DNA of 64,000 nucleotides from Anaerolineales bacterium (GCA_020634935.1 JACKAT010000006.1:62001-126000), one strand, 5' to 3'; shown: positions 26,880-36,431, numbered from the stretch's first letter. Notes: generated by a model from the letters alone, not told the origin. Made by a program: numbers and translations.

Positions 26880-27548
26880 TTATGCTACCAGGCTCGAGCG
26901 CAATACAAACATCCGCCTGGCCAGTGGTAGGGTGTCGCGAGACAAATCGAACTCCGAGCTATCCATCCAGACGATTTCGTCATTTGAGAAACGACTGGCT
27001 AAGTCGCTGATGGGCAGCATTTTAACCTTTGTACCCGGCAGATGGTAGTGCATCGGAATGATAATTCGGGGGTGGATGATGTCGATGGCCTCACGCAGAT
27101 CGTCCAATTCAAGTGTCGGCGGGCCGCCAGCCAGTACAAATAGAACATCGACCCCGGTCAAGGCGTCCAACTGCTCCTCTGTCAGCGGGTTGCCGACGTC
27201 GCCCATATGCGCCAGTCGAATACCCTCCAGCGTAAAACGGTACATGCCGTTATCCAGCGGCGAGTCTTTGTGAATTAGGCTTTCCCGCACCGGGATGGCG
27301 GTGATTTTTAACCCCTGTACGATAGCTCCATCATCAATAATATCGGTCGCTGTGACGACCTCCGGCTCGCCAGGAATCATTTCAGCGTAACAGTGACCAC
27401 CGTCATCGCCGGAACTGCGAATGACGATATCGGCCGGTTCGGTAATCGGCGGATACCCCATTTCGTCCGGGGTATACGGATCGGTGATGATCCGCAGCCC
27501 ATCACCTTCAATTAAAAATGAAGCGTGTGCAAACCATTTGATTTTCAT
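26880..27548 (-). CDS. MBL-fold protein with an altered metal-binding motif
   Basis: A 222-residue protein of the UlaG-like metallo-beta-lactamase-fold group: MKIKWFAHASFLIEGDG at the start, RLAHMGDVG in the middle, and IIPMHYHLPGTK near the end. The usual HxHxDH metal motif is replaced by a segment reading SSGDDGGH (after DIVI), so most of the canonical zinc ligands are missing while the AHMGD and PMHYH histidines remain. It may bind metal differently or be non-catalytic. Alone on the minus strand. Confidence 0.75.
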   Translation of the reverse strand: MKIKWFAHASFLIEGDGLRIITDPYTPDEMGYPPITEPADIVIRSSGDDGGHCYAEMIPGEPEVVTATDIIDDGAIVQGLKITAIPVRESLIHKDSPLDNGMYRFTLEGIRLAHMGDVGNPLTEEQLDALTGVDVLFVLAGGPPTLELDDLREAIDIIHPRIIIPMHYHLPGTKVKMLPISDLASRFSNDEIVWMDSSEFDLSRDTLPLARRMFVLRSSLVA

Positions 27549-27732
27549 TTATGGAAGAGATAAGGAAATAGGGGGATAAGGGGATTAAATTGCCTTATCT
27601 CCGGTCTCCTTTCTACTAATTTGAGAAATTAATAAGCTTCGATGGTTTTGAAATCATCAACCCCCTGCCGATAATACCAACATCCGTTTCTTTTGCCATA
27701 CGCAAGCTCCTTTGCTTTCTTCGTATTCTTTG

Positions 27733-28683
27733 TTACTCTAAAACTTCTGGATTTAAAATGTGAGGTGGTCGCTCACCGCGTAGTAGTTGCAGCGCCTGAA
27801 TAATGGCCTGCTCCCACAAGCGATCTTTGCCCGGCCCCGTCGCCGAGGCGATATGCGGCGTGGTCACGACGTCATCCCGGCTGAGCAGCGGGTGATCGGG
27901 CGGTGGGGGTTCGATATCGAATACATCGAGGCCCGCGCCGCGCAGATGGCCGCGCTCCAGGGCATCAAGCAGGGCTGCTTCATCGACCAGGCCGCCGCGG
28001 GCGGCGTTGATCAAAATCGCGCCCGGTTTCATCAGCGCCAGCCGCTCGGCATTGATTAGACCCAGTGTTTCCGGCGTACGCGGCACATGCAGCGACAGTA
28101 CATCGGCCGTAGGCAGCAACCTGTCCAGCGTCGGCATCAACTCGACTCCGATGGCCGCGGCCTGTTCCGGCGAGACAAAAGGATCGACCGCCGCCACCGT
28201 CATGCCCACGCCTTGAGCCAATTTGGCCACTCGCTGGCCGATCCGCCCCAATCCAACCAGCCCCAGTCGCGCGCCGTCGAGTTCAAAACCGGTGTAACGG
28301 GCGAAATAATCGATGCGCTCCCGTTTTTGTAACGTGCGGGCGAACCAAGTCAACTGCTTGGCAACGGCAAAAAGCAGGGCCAGCGTGTGTTCCGCTGTAG
28401 CGATAGTCGGCGCATCGGGTGTGTTGCAGACGGCCACACCCCGTACGGTAGCGTCGGGAATGACCACATTATCAACGCCGATGCCGGTTCGGGCAATCAC
28501 CTGCAAGTGGGGCGCCTGGTTCATCAACGTCCCATTGTAAAGCAAATTCGAACCGGCGATAATCGCTTGCGCCTCAGTAAGATCGGGCGTGTGGGTGCCG
28601 GCGCCGATGGCCACCGCCACCTGCGCCAGAAGATGAGCATGCTTGGGCGGCAGCGGTCGTTCAAACCAAATTTTGAACATCAT
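27733..28683 (-). CDS. D-isomer-specific 2-hydroxyacid dehydrogenase
   Basis: A 316-residue NAD-dependent dehydrogenase. The Rossmann loop GLVGLGRIGQRVA (141-153) and the catalytic triad R229 (NAARGG), E258 (DVFDIEPP) and H277 (TPHIAS) are present. It resembles the catalytic and NAD domains of phosphoglycerate dehydrogenase without ACT regulatory domains; the substrate (3-phosphoglycerate, glyoxylate, hydroxypyruvate) is open. ATGATG start at 28683. The thioesterase gene is upstream on the same strand, 29 bp away. Confidence 0.85.
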   Translation of the reverse strand: MMFKIWFERPLPPKHAHLLAQVAVAIGAGTHTPDLTEAQAIIAGSNLLYNGTLMNQAPHLQVIARTGIGVDNVVIPDATVRGVAVCNTPDAPTIATAEHTLALLFAVAKQLTWFARTLQKRERIDYFARYTGFELDGARLGLVGLGRIGQRVAKLAQGVGMTVAAVDPFVSPEQAAAIGVELMPTLDRLLPTADVLSLHVPRTPETLGLINAERLALMKPGAILINAARGGLVDEAALLDALERGHLRGAGLDVFDIEPPPPDHPLLSRDDVVTTPHIASATGPGKDRLWEQAIIQALQLLRGERPPHILNPEVLE

Positions 28684-28712
28684 TGCTCTCCTTTAGTTAT
28701 GGCCGTCAACGG

Positions 28713-29177
28713 TCAGCGGTCAGTTTTATTGGCCCCCGGCAGCGGTTTAATGAAGTTCGTGACCCGCGCCGAGCACAGCAACTGGCCGCTTTCCAGGTGA
28801 TAAATATCGACCTGATGGAAAACCAGAGAACTAGTCCGGCGCAAGACGCGGCCCACGGTTTTTAGCGTGCCATCCTTGGCCGAGCGCAGGTGCGAGCCAT
28901 TGATTTCAATGCCAACCGGCGCTTCTTTGGTCATGTCGGTCAGATAGGCCGAATGCATACTGGCGGCGGTTTCGGCTAACAGCATATTGACGCCGCCGTG
29001 TACCAATCCCATCGGCTGGCGGGCCGCGTTAGTGATGGGCATACGCAGTTCTACCTGCTCGTCATCAATCGAAATGGCTTCAATGCCCATAACTTCCATA
29101 GCCGTATTTTTACAAGCGGCATTAAGCGCCTCAAGGGTCATGCGAGGTCTTGAATTGGGATGATGTTTCAAATGCAT
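28713..29177 (-). CDS. PaaI-family hotdog thioesterase
   Basis: A hotdog-fold acyl-CoA thioesterase. NAARQPMGLVHGGVNMLLAET contains the HGG-type motif and the following Glu/Thr active-site region of PaaI-like enzymes. The start is uncertain: ATG at 29177 is given, ATG at 29141 (MTLEALNAA) matches the usual family N-terminus better, and a TTG at 29222 extends it further; none has a good ribosome site. Followed by the hydroxyacid dehydrogenase, probably as one transcript. Divergent from the inositol-phosphate synthase gene. Confidence 0.8.
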   Translation of the reverse strand: MHLKHHPNSRPRMTLEALNAACKNTAMEVMGIEAISIDDEQVELRMPITNAARQPMGLVHGGVNMLLAETAASMHSAYLTDMTKEAPVGIEINGSHLRSAKDGTLKTVGRVLRRTSSLVFHQVDIYHLESGQLLCSARVTNFIKPLPGANKTDR

Positions 29178-29189
29178 TTTATGACAACT

Positions 29190-29217
29190 TTCACAAACTA
29201 TTTGCGGGTGGTATACT
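29190..29217 (+). promoter_or_regulatory. Sigma-70-like promoter of the inositol-phosphate synthase gene
   Basis: TTCACA (29190-29195), a 16-nt spacer and TATACT (29212-29217) lie 55 bp upstream of the ATG. Confidence 0.6.
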
Positions 29218-29271
29218 TTCAATCCTAAAATTTTAGCCCATAATACCCATCATTACAAAGGAGCTTGATTA

Positions 29272-30396
29272 ATGAGTAAAGTTCGTGTGGCGATCATCGG
29301 TGTTGGCAACTGTGCTTCATCTTTAGTTCAAGGCGTTACCTTTTACGGCAACGCCCCCAGAGATGAATTTGTACCGGGGCTGATGCACGTTGAATTAGGC
29401 GGCTACCATGTCGGTGATATCGAATTTACCGCCGCCTTCGATGTCGATCACAATAAGGTTGGTAAAGACCTGTCGGAAGCCATTTGGGTTGAACCCAACA
29501 ACACGATTAAATTTGCCGATGTGCCTCACTTGGGCGTCCCGGTCTATCGCGGTATGACCCACGATGGGCTTGGCAAATACGTGAGTCAAAAGGTCAAAAA
29601 GGCCCCCGGCCCCACCGACGATATTGTCGGTATTTTGAAGGAGACGCAAACCGATATCGTCATCAGTTACCTGCCGGTTGGTTCGGAAATGGCGACCAAA
29701 TGGTATGTGGAACAAATTCTTAAAGCCGGCTGCGGTTTTGTTAACTGCGTCCCGGTATTTATCGCCCGAGAGCGGTATTGGCAGCAGCGATTTGAAGAGC
29801 AACGATTACCGATTGTGGGTGATGATATCAAAAGCCAGGTTGGTGCGACGATTGTTCACCGGGTGCTGACGCGTCTCTTCCGTGATCGTGGCGTGAAAAT
29901 TGAGCGAACCAGCCAGCTTAATGTCGGCGGCAATATGGATTTTTACAACATGCTCGAACGCGAGCGGTTAGAGAGCAAAAAAATCTCTAAAACCAACGCG
30001 GTCACCTCGCAGCTTGACTACCAACTCCCTGAACAGGATGTGTACATTGGCCCCAGCGATTATGTTCCCTGGCTGGCCGACCGCAAATGGGCCCATATCC
30101 GGTTAGAAGGCCGCACCTTTGGTGATGTGCCGCTTAATCTGGAACTCAAATTAGAGGTCTGGGACAGCCCCAACTCGGCTGGCGTGGTCATCGACGCGGT
30201 TCGCTGCGCCAAACTGGCCCTTGATCGGGGCGTCGGTGGCTCGCTGCTGGCGCCATCAGCCTACTTTATGAAATCACCTCCGGTACAATACTCTGACGGT
30301 GAGGCCTTGGATCGTCTGGAAGCGTTTATCGCCGGTCAGGAAGAAACATTCAACCTGACCCCCTCTGCTGCCAAAGACTCTGAGCCGTCAGAATAA
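29272..30396 (+). CDS. ino1: Inositol-1-phosphate (3-phosphate) synthase
   Basis: A 374-residue enzyme of the short bacterial/archaeal type. AIIGVGNCASSLVQG is the NAD-binding start, and LNVGGNMDFYNM, KSQVGATIVHRVL, WAHIRLEG and VWDSPNSAGVVIDAVRCAK are diagnostic. It converts glucose 6-phosphate to inositol 3-phosphate in the cytosol, the first step to inositol phospholipids or inositol-derived solutes or thiols. AAAGGAG precedes the ATG at good spacing. A clean promoter and an intrinsic terminator make it a monocistronic unit. Confidence 0.95.
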   Translation: MSKVRVAIIGVGNCASSLVQGVTFYGNAPRDEFVPGLMHVELGGYHVGDIEFTAAFDVDHNKVGKDLSEAIWVEPNNTIKFADVPHLGVPVYRGMTHDGLGKYVSQKVKKAPGPTDDIVGILKETQTDIVISYLPVGSEMATKWYVEQILKAGCGFVNCVPVFIARERYWQQRFEEQRLPIVGDDIKSQVGATIVHRVLTRLFRDRGVKIERTSQLNVGGNMDFYNMLERERLESKKISKTNAVTSQLDYQLPEQDVYIGPSDYVPWLADRKWAHIRLEGRTFGDVPLNLELKLEVWDSPNSAGVVIDAVRCAKLALDRGVGGSLLAPSAYFMKSPPVQYSDGEALDRLEAFIAGQEETFNLTPSAAKDSEPSE

Positions 30397-30403
30397 GTCA
30401 ATC

Positions 30404-30447
30404 GGGAGATTAGGAGAGTAATGTTGCTATCTCCTAATCTCCCTTTC
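30404..30447 (+). terminator. Intrinsic terminator after inositol-phosphate synthase
   Basis: GGGAGATTAGGAGA and TCTCCTAATCTCCC form a perfect 14-bp stem with a 12-nt loop, followed by TTTCTG. Hairpins of similar sequence occur near 27553-27605 and 38797-38870. Confidence 0.8.
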
Positions 30448-30611
30448 TGTTTGCTAATTTCAAAGTGAGAATTGCTGATCAATTCCAACAATTCAAGGTT
30501 GCTAAGTTAACTGGAACGAGGAGGGAGATTAAATTCAGTCGATTTTATGTGGCTAAGAGGTAAGAGAGACACAACAAAAAAGCCACACTTTTTCAGTGTG
30601 ACTTTTAAGAT

Positions 30612-30685
<74 letters not shown>

Positions 30686-30759
30686 GAACGAATGAAGAAT
30701 TGAGAATGAAAAATGAAGAAATTTCTAAATTCTTCATTCACTATTCTCAATTTTTAAGG

Positions 30760-30832
30760 CAGGGGTGGCAGGAATCGAACCCGCAACCTTCGGTTTTGGA
30801 GACCGACGCTCTGCCAATTGAGCTACACCCCT
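30760..30832 (-). tRNA. tRNA-Trp (CCA)
   Basis: A 73-nt cloverleaf with acceptor AGGGGTG/CACCCCT, discriminator G, T-loop TTCGATT and anticodon loop with CCA. Confidence 0.95.
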
Positions 30833-30847
30833 AAGTGTTTAGAAGAG

Positions 30848-30919
30848 TAGCGGGGGAGGGATTCGAACCCCCGACCTCCAGGTTATGAGCCTGGCGAGCT
30901 GCCTCTGCTCCACCCCGCA
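30848..30919 (-). tRNA. tRNA-fMet (CAT), initiator type
   Basis: Anticodon loop CTCATAA. Acceptor pairs G2-C71 to G7-C66 are intact but positions 1 and 72 are both T, so the end is unpaired, a hallmark of initiator tRNA. The D-arm GGAGCAGAGGCAGCTCG is also initiator-like. The anticodon stem is CCAGG/CCTGG, so only two of the three usual G-C pairs of initiators are present. Confidence 0.88.
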
Positions 30920-30930
30920 TCGAATATGTC

Positions 30931-31342
30931 GATTTCTTGAATAAGGGTCATACCCCCGATTCTGTTTTAACCGTCATCTGTCTCAGGTTTATTAAACCTG
31001 GCGACGCTTGGCTTACAAAGTGTTATTTTGGGTCGCCATTGTCGCTGCGGTGAGACCAAGCCGCAGCCTGGCCCACTCACCTTGCTCTCAATCGCACGCT
31101 CGCCTAGCCGGCCTTGTTACCAGGGCCGCTGGTAGGCTCTTACCCTACCGTTTCACTCATCACCCCTCAATTCATTCAGGGCTGACTTGCTTTCTGTTGC
31201 GGTTGTAGTCAAAGACACTTTGCAGCGCCTTGCCCTCACTTACTGTTTCGTGAGGCGATCTTGCCTCTATCGAGGCCGAGAGTCGGGAAGTTCCTCTACT
31301 CAACTTAGGTTGAGCAGCGACGGTTCACTTACTCAAGAAATC
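30931..31342 (-). ncRNA. rnpB: RNase P RNA
   Basis: On the minus strand the conserved 5' core GAGGAACTTCCCGACTC, the P10/P11 region GAAACGGTAGGGTAAGAGCC and the 3' core ACAGAATCGGGGGTATGACC occur in the right order. A 15-bp P1 helix (GATTTCTTGAGTAAG with CTTATTCAAGAAATC, one G-U) sets both ends. It is the catalytic RNA that matures tRNA 5' ends and lies within a tRNA cluster. Spurious short frames on both strands overlap it. Confidence 0.9.
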
Positions 31343-31390
31343 CAACTTAGGAATAATTCCCCAAAACAGACAAAAAGCTGTTTTTTCAGG

Positions 31391-31463
31391 CGTCCCCGGT
31401 AGGATTCGAACCTACGGCCTTTTGGTCCGCAACCAAACGCTCTATCCACTGAGCTACGGAGAC
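31391..31463 (-). tRNA. tRNA-Arg (GCG)
   Basis: A 73-nt cloverleaf with acceptor GTCTCCG/CGGGGAC, T-loop TTCGAAT and anticodon loop TTGCGGA (GCG). Confidence 0.93.
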
Positions 31464-31744
31464 ATGGGAGACCTGAATTTTACAATAAAAAAGCGTGAGA
31501 ACAAATCTCACGCCTATCTTTTACCTGCCCCAACGGGGGCTTCAAAGATAGGCACAACAAGTACACCGTCCAAACAACCAGCCCTTACCAAAATTTACGT
31601 AGAAGTTCATCTTTTTGATAGTTTTGTTTGTGTTGTTAGTATACTTGGCTCAACGAAGAGAAAGTATATCATAAGCTTTGAGGGTTGTCAAACTTATTTT
31701 GGTGAAAATCGGGCCAATTAAGGGGTTTTAATCTCGTCAATGGG

Positions 31745-32059
31745 TTACTTTTCCGGCCCCAGCCGCAGCACGATAATCGAGACCATACCGACAACGGCCA
31801 CCCCAAAACTACCGGCCAATAAACCCGTCAGCGGCGATATATCGTTATCCTGCCTGTCTTTAATCGAGGCTATAGCCAGGGAAGTATCGTTGGCCTGGAT
31901 CAAGGCCAGCAGACTGGGTCGATTAGGAATGTCAGCTTTATACGCCTTAGACGAAGCGGCTTCGATGTGATTTGAAAAAGTCAGGGGAATTACGGTTAAG
32001 AACAGGGCTAACAAGATAGCTGAAACGGTCGATTGAATGGCTTGTTTGTGTTTAATCAC
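31745..32059 (-). CDS. Small secreted or membrane protein, unknown
   Basis: A 104-residue protein starting at a GTG preceded by GGAG at 7 nt. MIKHKQAIQSTVSAILLAL is a signal-peptide-like N-terminus with possible cleavage near FSNHIEA; a second hydrophobic helix (LTGLLAGSFGVAVVGMVSIIVL) is at the C-terminus, giving an exported loop with a C-terminal anchor. No family recognised. A TTG start eight codons upstream is possible. Confidence 0.55.
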   Translation of the reverse strand: MIKHKQAIQSTVSAILLALFLTVIPLTFSNHIEAASSKAYKADIPNRPSLLALIQANDTSLAIASIKDRQDNDISPLTGLLAGSFGVAVVGMVSIIVLRLGPEK

Positions 32060-32218
32060 CTCAGGACTCCAATCCAAAATCAAGTAATACAGTTGTAACC
32101 TTAAGGATACAATATTATGCGACTTTTGGTAAGGGAAAAAAGTCCTTAGTTTAGAGGAAAAAGGTACTTAAAAATTTGCCCGAAAGTCACAAACGATAGC
32201 CGGCGGCTACCAGAACCA

Positions 32219-33313
32219 CTAATTGGCGTCGAATTTTTCCAGGGCCAGTTCATAGTTTCTAGCCGGGATCGTGCCGATTCTTTCCGGCGGCCGGCCGGTA
32301 ATCGCTTTGACAATTTTGACCACATGCTCATGGCTGTTTTCAATAAACAAGCGATACTGGTCTTGAAAGATACCCGCCGCCGTGGTCCCGGCGATATAAA
32401 GACCGGGGACGTTGGTTTCCATCGTTTCAGGGTTAAAATGGGGTACCCCTCGGACACCTTCCAATTCGACGCCGGCCAGTTCATACAACCTCATATCGGC
32501 CCGAAAACCGGTGGCCAGCAAGACAAAATCGGTGGGGTGAATGATTGGCTCGGCCTCAATGGGCCGCCCGTCGCGCACGGGCTGAAGCACGACGTGATGG
32601 GGCGTAATCTCCACCGGAACGGTTGCCGAATAGTATGTGATCGTGCCGTTTTCGATTTGAGCCATCACATCGGGACGGATATGCTCTTTGACCCGGTCAC
32701 TAAAAACCGCCCGGCGATAGCTTATGGCTACTTTAGCCCCCGCTCGCCAGCAGCGGAGAGCTGCCTCAACGGCCGAATTGCGTCCGCCGATGACCAGCAA
32801 GCGCCGGCGAAAATAGGTATGAGGATCATCAAAATAATGGGTGACGTGGGGCAAATCTTCGCCCGGAATGTTGAGTCGGTTGGGCATATCCATGTCGCCC
32901 TTGGCAATGACAACCCGCTTAGCGTGGTAGGTACGCGGACCGGTCAATGCCTCGGTTTTGAGCGTAAAGCCCGCCTCGCTGCTTTCGATCATCGTTACTG
33001 TTTCATACGTATTGACTTGTAAGTCAAACTGCTCGACAATGGCCCGGAGATAGGCCAGGTAATCTTCACCGGTAATGCGCCCCTGGTGGTTGTTTTGAAT
33101 AGGCACGCCGGCAATGGCAATCCGCTCAGATGTGCTGAAGAAGTTGGTCTGGCGCGGCCACCAGGAAATGGTATAGCCGATTTGTTTAGCTTCCAAGTGA
33201 ATATAAGTTACCCCGGCTTGTTTAAGTGCAACCGCCAACTCCAGGCCAATCGGCCCAGCTCCGATAATAGCGACTTCGGCGGACAGGCCGCTGGAGTGGT
33301 TATGCTGGTTCAT
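32219..33313 (-). CDS. YpdA-like NAD(P)/FAD-dependent oxidoreductase
   Basis: A 364-residue flavoprotein with two dinucleotide-binding folds: EVAIIGAGPIGLELAVALKQ (14-33) and RLLVIGGRNSAVEAALRCW (about 170-188), plus FVLLATGFRADM near the end. SWWPRQTNFFSTSER and YLRAIVEQFDLQV are typical of YpdA/Bdr-type thiol disulfide reductases and related flavin monooxygenases; it has no CxxC redox pair. A low-molecular-weight thiol is a plausible substrate, but this is inference. Monocistronic. Confidence 0.78.
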   Translation of the reverse strand: MNQHNHSSGLSAEVAIIGAGPIGLELAVALKQAGVTYIHLEAKQIGYTISWWPRQTNFFSTSERIAIAGVPIQNNHQGRITGEDYLAYLRAIVEQFDLQVNTYETVTMIESSEAGFTLKTEALTGPRTYHAKRVVIAKGDMDMPNRLNIPGEDLPHVTHYFDDPHTYFRRRLLVIGGRNSAVEAALRCWRAGAKVAISYRRAVFSDRVKEHIRPDVMAQIENGTITYYSATVPVEITPHHVVLQPVRDGRPIEAEPIIHPTDFVLLATGFRADMRLYELAGVELEGVRGVPHFNPETMETNVPGLYIAGTTAAGIFQDQYRLFIENSHEHVVKIVKAITGRPPERIGTIPARNYELALEKFDAN

Positions 33314-33375
33314 GGTGGATCTCCTTGTGAAATTGAGGGTGGATCTGGTTTGAAGGTGCCAGGTCAGTAACTAAC

Positions 33376-33942
33376 TCAAGTTTGATTTAGTATTTCCCGA
33401 ACGCGTTCAACCAAGCTAGAGGGCGTGAAAGGTTTCGGCAAAAACGAAATATCCAAGGTCCACTTATCCGGCCGACGTAAAATATCGTTACTGTAACCTG
33501 AGGTAAATAGCACTTTTAGATCAGGAAATCTCGCTATTAATTGTAAAGCCAGGGCCTCACCACTCATCTGTGGCATAACGATGTCGGTTAGCAGCAGATC
33601 GATAGTAATGGATTGATCAACCAGGCTGTGAAGCGCCTGTTCGCCATTATCTGCCTCAATCACTTTAAAGCCATGCCAGCGCAATATTCGGGCCGACAGT
33701 TCACGCACCGCGGCATCATCTTCTACCAGAAGAATTTGGATCGGCAGCCCATCTAGATATGTGTCTGCTGCCGATTGAGATACCTCATCGTCGCATGAGA
33801 ACCGCGCCATAAATAAAGAATATTTCCTTTGACCAACGGCGCCGATAATTATGTTTGATTGGATAGGAGTACCTAAACGGGATAACAGCTCCACCCTACT
33901 TCTTTGACCAACTTCATTGGTGGAAAAAAAAGTTTTAATCAT
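33376..33942 (-). CDS. Response regulator receiver protein with N-terminal extension
   Basis: 188 residues. A receiver domain fills 67-187: acidic pair at EDD (74-76), phosphoacceptor D120 (LLLTDIVMPQMSG), T147 and K170 (FLPKPF). It resembles the receiver domains attached to hybrid kinases. The first 66 residues (FSTNEVGQRSRVELLSRLG...) have no recognised domain. No output domain and no adjacent kinase. Confidence 0.82.
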   Translation of the reverse strand: MIKTFFSTNEVGQRSRVELLSRLGTPIQSNIIIGAVGQRKYSLFMARFSCDDEVSQSAADTYLDGLPIQILLVEDDAAVRELSARILRWHGFKVIEADNGEQALHSLVDQSITIDLLLTDIVMPQMSGEALALQLIARFPDLKVLFTSGYSNDILRRPDKWTLDISFLPKPFTPSSLVERVREILNQT

Positions 33943-34008
33943 TTAAATTTGCCTTTATTAGAATCGGTTTAATATGATAGTTTCCTGTTGATAAATGGGA
34001 GATCGTGT

Positions 34009-34428
34009 TCAAACAAGCTCCTCTTCTAAAAGATCCGCCATTGTTCTCAAGTAAAGCGTTACATCCTGCTTATCATTGCGGCTCAAGTATTGAGGCCCTT
34101 CTCCTAATCGGCTTAGGATCCGTTTGTCGCTCAGATTTTCCAAATGAATGACATCTTCATAGCTAAAACCGAAACTGTGCAAGGTTAAAAAGATATCATC
34201 AACATTCTGACCGGTTCCCTCACAATAATCTTTGGCGTGCTCAGTCCACTCGCCCATTTGAAAATTAACGCATTTTACAATCTCATAGTCAGACATATCC
34301 GTCAGCGTTTGGATGAGATGCCCACAGTTACAGCGGCCCATATGCCCCCACTCATACTTTGCCCCATCCGCCAGGCGATTAGCAGTTTCCCGTAGTGCGA
34401 AAATTAGTTCCGAGTTGCTTTGAGCCAT
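34009..34428 (-). CDS. Conserved hypothetical protein
   Basis: 139 residues. ALRETANRLADGAKYEWGHMGRCNCGHLIQ and the pair CNCGH suggest a conserved small family of unknown function; the Cys/His pattern could hold a metal but no second pair is clear. ATG at 34428 follows AGGGGG at 7 nt. Alone between a receiver gene and a divergent L,D-transpeptidase gene. The 350-bp gap to 34784 is AT-rich, with no feature recognised. Confidence 0.65.
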   Translation of the reverse strand: MAQSNSELIFALRETANRLADGAKYEWGHMGRCNCGHLIQTLTDMSDYEIVKCVNFQMGEWTEHAKDYCEGTGQNVDDIFLTLHSFGFSYEDVIHLENLSDKRILSRLGEGPQYLSRNDKQDVTLYLRTMADLLEEELV

Positions 34429-34784
34429 CAATTAACCCCCTTCAAAAGTAACCCTATTTAAAATATTTAAAAACACGCCCTTGGGCCAGCCCTATATAAA
34501 ACTACTACTACTATTAATAAGATAATGACTCTTGCCTCTCAAGTCAAATTGATCTATGGCTCCAATGATTTCGGCTATAGGTTCTCGCTGTTGGTAAAAA
34601 AAAATTAGGCAAAAACGTAACTTTTTCTGAACAATGCGGTTATAAAATAGGGGTATTGATACCTGGAACAAAAATAGTAGACAGCGCGTCTAACAGTAGA
34701 GGGTGGTTTTATCCCTTCAACTTTGACATACTGACCAATCTGTTTACTATTGAAATATAAGCCCGACGAGACCAATTATACCCG

Positions 34785-36431
34785 ATGGATCAAAAAACTA
34801 TTCCTACAAACCCACCACCGGCGGCTATGCCCACTCGGCCGACTGCGGTTACACCGTTACCCCAACCGGCTGAACCTCCCCCGGCAATGTGGGCTTACTG
34901 GCCTCAGCCACCAGTTCAGCCGCAATCACCCTCTATTTGGCGGCGGTTGACGTACTTGACTTTAGGCTGGGTCATCGCCTTATTGCTGGCGTTGGTGGTG
35001 GTCATCTTTACGGCCGGCTTACTTTTTTATCGTAGCGATGTCATTGCTCCCGGGGTCTATGTTGCGGGGGTTCACCTTGGCGGGCATTCTATGACTGAGG
35101 CCACCGCGCTGCTGCGGGTGCAGTCTCAAGAGCGGGGTATTGTGCTGGAGGGGGATGGCTCCCATCAGGCCCTGATCCCGGAAGCGCTGGGCATCAGTCT
35201 CGATGCAGCCGCCACGGTCACTTTAGCCCACCGGCAGGGCCGCTCGATTGAGTCACTGCGCCGGTTAATCGACACCAAAGGGCAGGTTGAAATTGAGCCG
35301 GTTTGGAAGTTCGATCCCCTGCAAGCGCGACAAACCCTGCAAGCCCTGGCTCCACAATTCGAGCGGACGCCCGTTGATGCGGACATTCGTCTAGTCGCTG
35401 GGCAGGTGGAGGCCGTGCCGGCGATAATGGGCCAAGCTTTGGACATCGAGACGACGATGACCGAACTCACTCAGGACCCGCTGCACATTCTGGCTGAAGG
35501 CCGGCTGCCGCTGCGCTTAAAAACCGTAACCGCCGATTTGACCGACGTTAGCCGACCCGTGGCCGAAGCCCATACATTCTTGAACCATACGATTACCATC
35601 CCGGCCTACGATCCGCTCGATGAGGAAACCGTCTCACTGAAAATTGCGCCGGCGGTATGGAATCAATGGATTTCGATGAGGTTAAACGATACTGATCCGA
35701 CCCAATTTGAATGGTCCTTAGATGCAGACCAGGCCCGGCAAGCGCTGCCCCATCAGATTGAAGCGATGGGGCCGGAGCAGTATCTCAAACTGGATGAGAC
35801 GGTCGAGGCCGTTACGGCCGCCATTACCAACCAAAGTTGGGCCGCCGATGACCTGCGCGTGTTTCACCATGACCAGCGGCACACTGTTCAATTTGGTGAA
35901 ACACTGTCGAGCATCGGCTTTGATTACGGCATGCCTTATCCCTGGATTGAACAAGCTAACCCTGGGGTAAACAATGCGCTGTCACCCGGCCAGGAGATCA
36001 TTATTCCATCACCCGACGCGCTGCTGCCGCTGCCGGTCGTTAAAGACAAGCGGATTGTCGTCAGTTTGAGCCAGCAGAAACTGTGGGCTTATGAACAGGG
36101 TCAACTCAAGTGGGAATGGCCGGTCAGCACCGGTATTTCAGCCAGCCCCACTGCGCCTGGCATCTTTCAGGTGCAGAGCCACGAAACCAACGCCTACGCT
36201 GCCAGTTGGAATTTGTGGATGCCCGATTTTATTGGTATTTATCGACCGGTTCCCACGGCTGATTTTATGAATGGCTTCCACGGGTTCCCGTCGCGCAATG
36301 GCGCGACCCTGCTCTGGACCAATGACTTAGGCCATCCGGTTACCTACGGCTGTATTCTCGTCGACTCTAAAAACTCCGGCAACCTGTTTGACTGGGCTGA
36401 AGCCGGTGTTGTCGTTGAGATTAAAAAATAG
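34785..36431 (+). CDS. Membrane-anchored L,D-transpeptidase with LysM
   Basis: 548 residues. A Pro-rich cytosolic N-terminus (1-60), one TM helix (about 63-88), a VanW/PG-binding-4-like extracellular region (about 95-350), a LysM domain (about 362-408, HTVQFGETLSSIGFDYG) and a C-terminal YkuD domain (about 415-548). H499 (FHGFPSRNG) and C523 (VTYGCILVD) are the expected catalytic residues; the residue before Gly-Cys is Tyr. The enzyme would cross-link or anchor at peptidoglycan outside the cell. The small membrane protein gene follows 108 bp later. Confidence 0.88.
   Translation: MDQKTIPTNPPPAAMPTRPTAVTPLPQPAEPPPAMWAYWPQPPVQPQSPSIWRRLTYLTLGWVIALLLALVVVIFTAGLLFYRSDVIAPGVYVAGVHLGGHSMTEATALLRVQSQERGIVLEGDGSHQALIPEALGISLDAAATVTLAHRQGRSIESLRRLIDTKGQVEIEPVWKFDPLQARQTLQALAPQFERTPVDADIRLVAGQVEAVPAIMGQALDIETTMTELTQDPLHILAEGRLPLRLKTVTADLTDVSRPVAEAHTFLNHTITIPAYDPLDEETVSLKIAPAVWNQWISMRLNDTDPTQFEWSLDADQARQALPHQIEAMGPEQYLKLDETVEAVTAAITNQSWAADDLRVFHHDQRHTVQFGETLSSIGFDYGMPYPWIEQANPGVNNALSPGQEIIIPSPDALLPLPVVKDKRIVVSLSQQKLWAYEQGQLKWEWPVSTGISASPTAPGIFQVQSHETNAYAASWNLWMPDFIGIYRPVPTADFMNGFHGFPSRNGATLLWTNDLGHPVTYGCILVDSKNSGNLFDWAEAGVVVEIKK

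Noticed and set aside
31008..31402. Two plus-strand reading frames of about 70 codons
   Set aside because: They lie inside the RNase P RNA gene or its edge and have no homology pattern.
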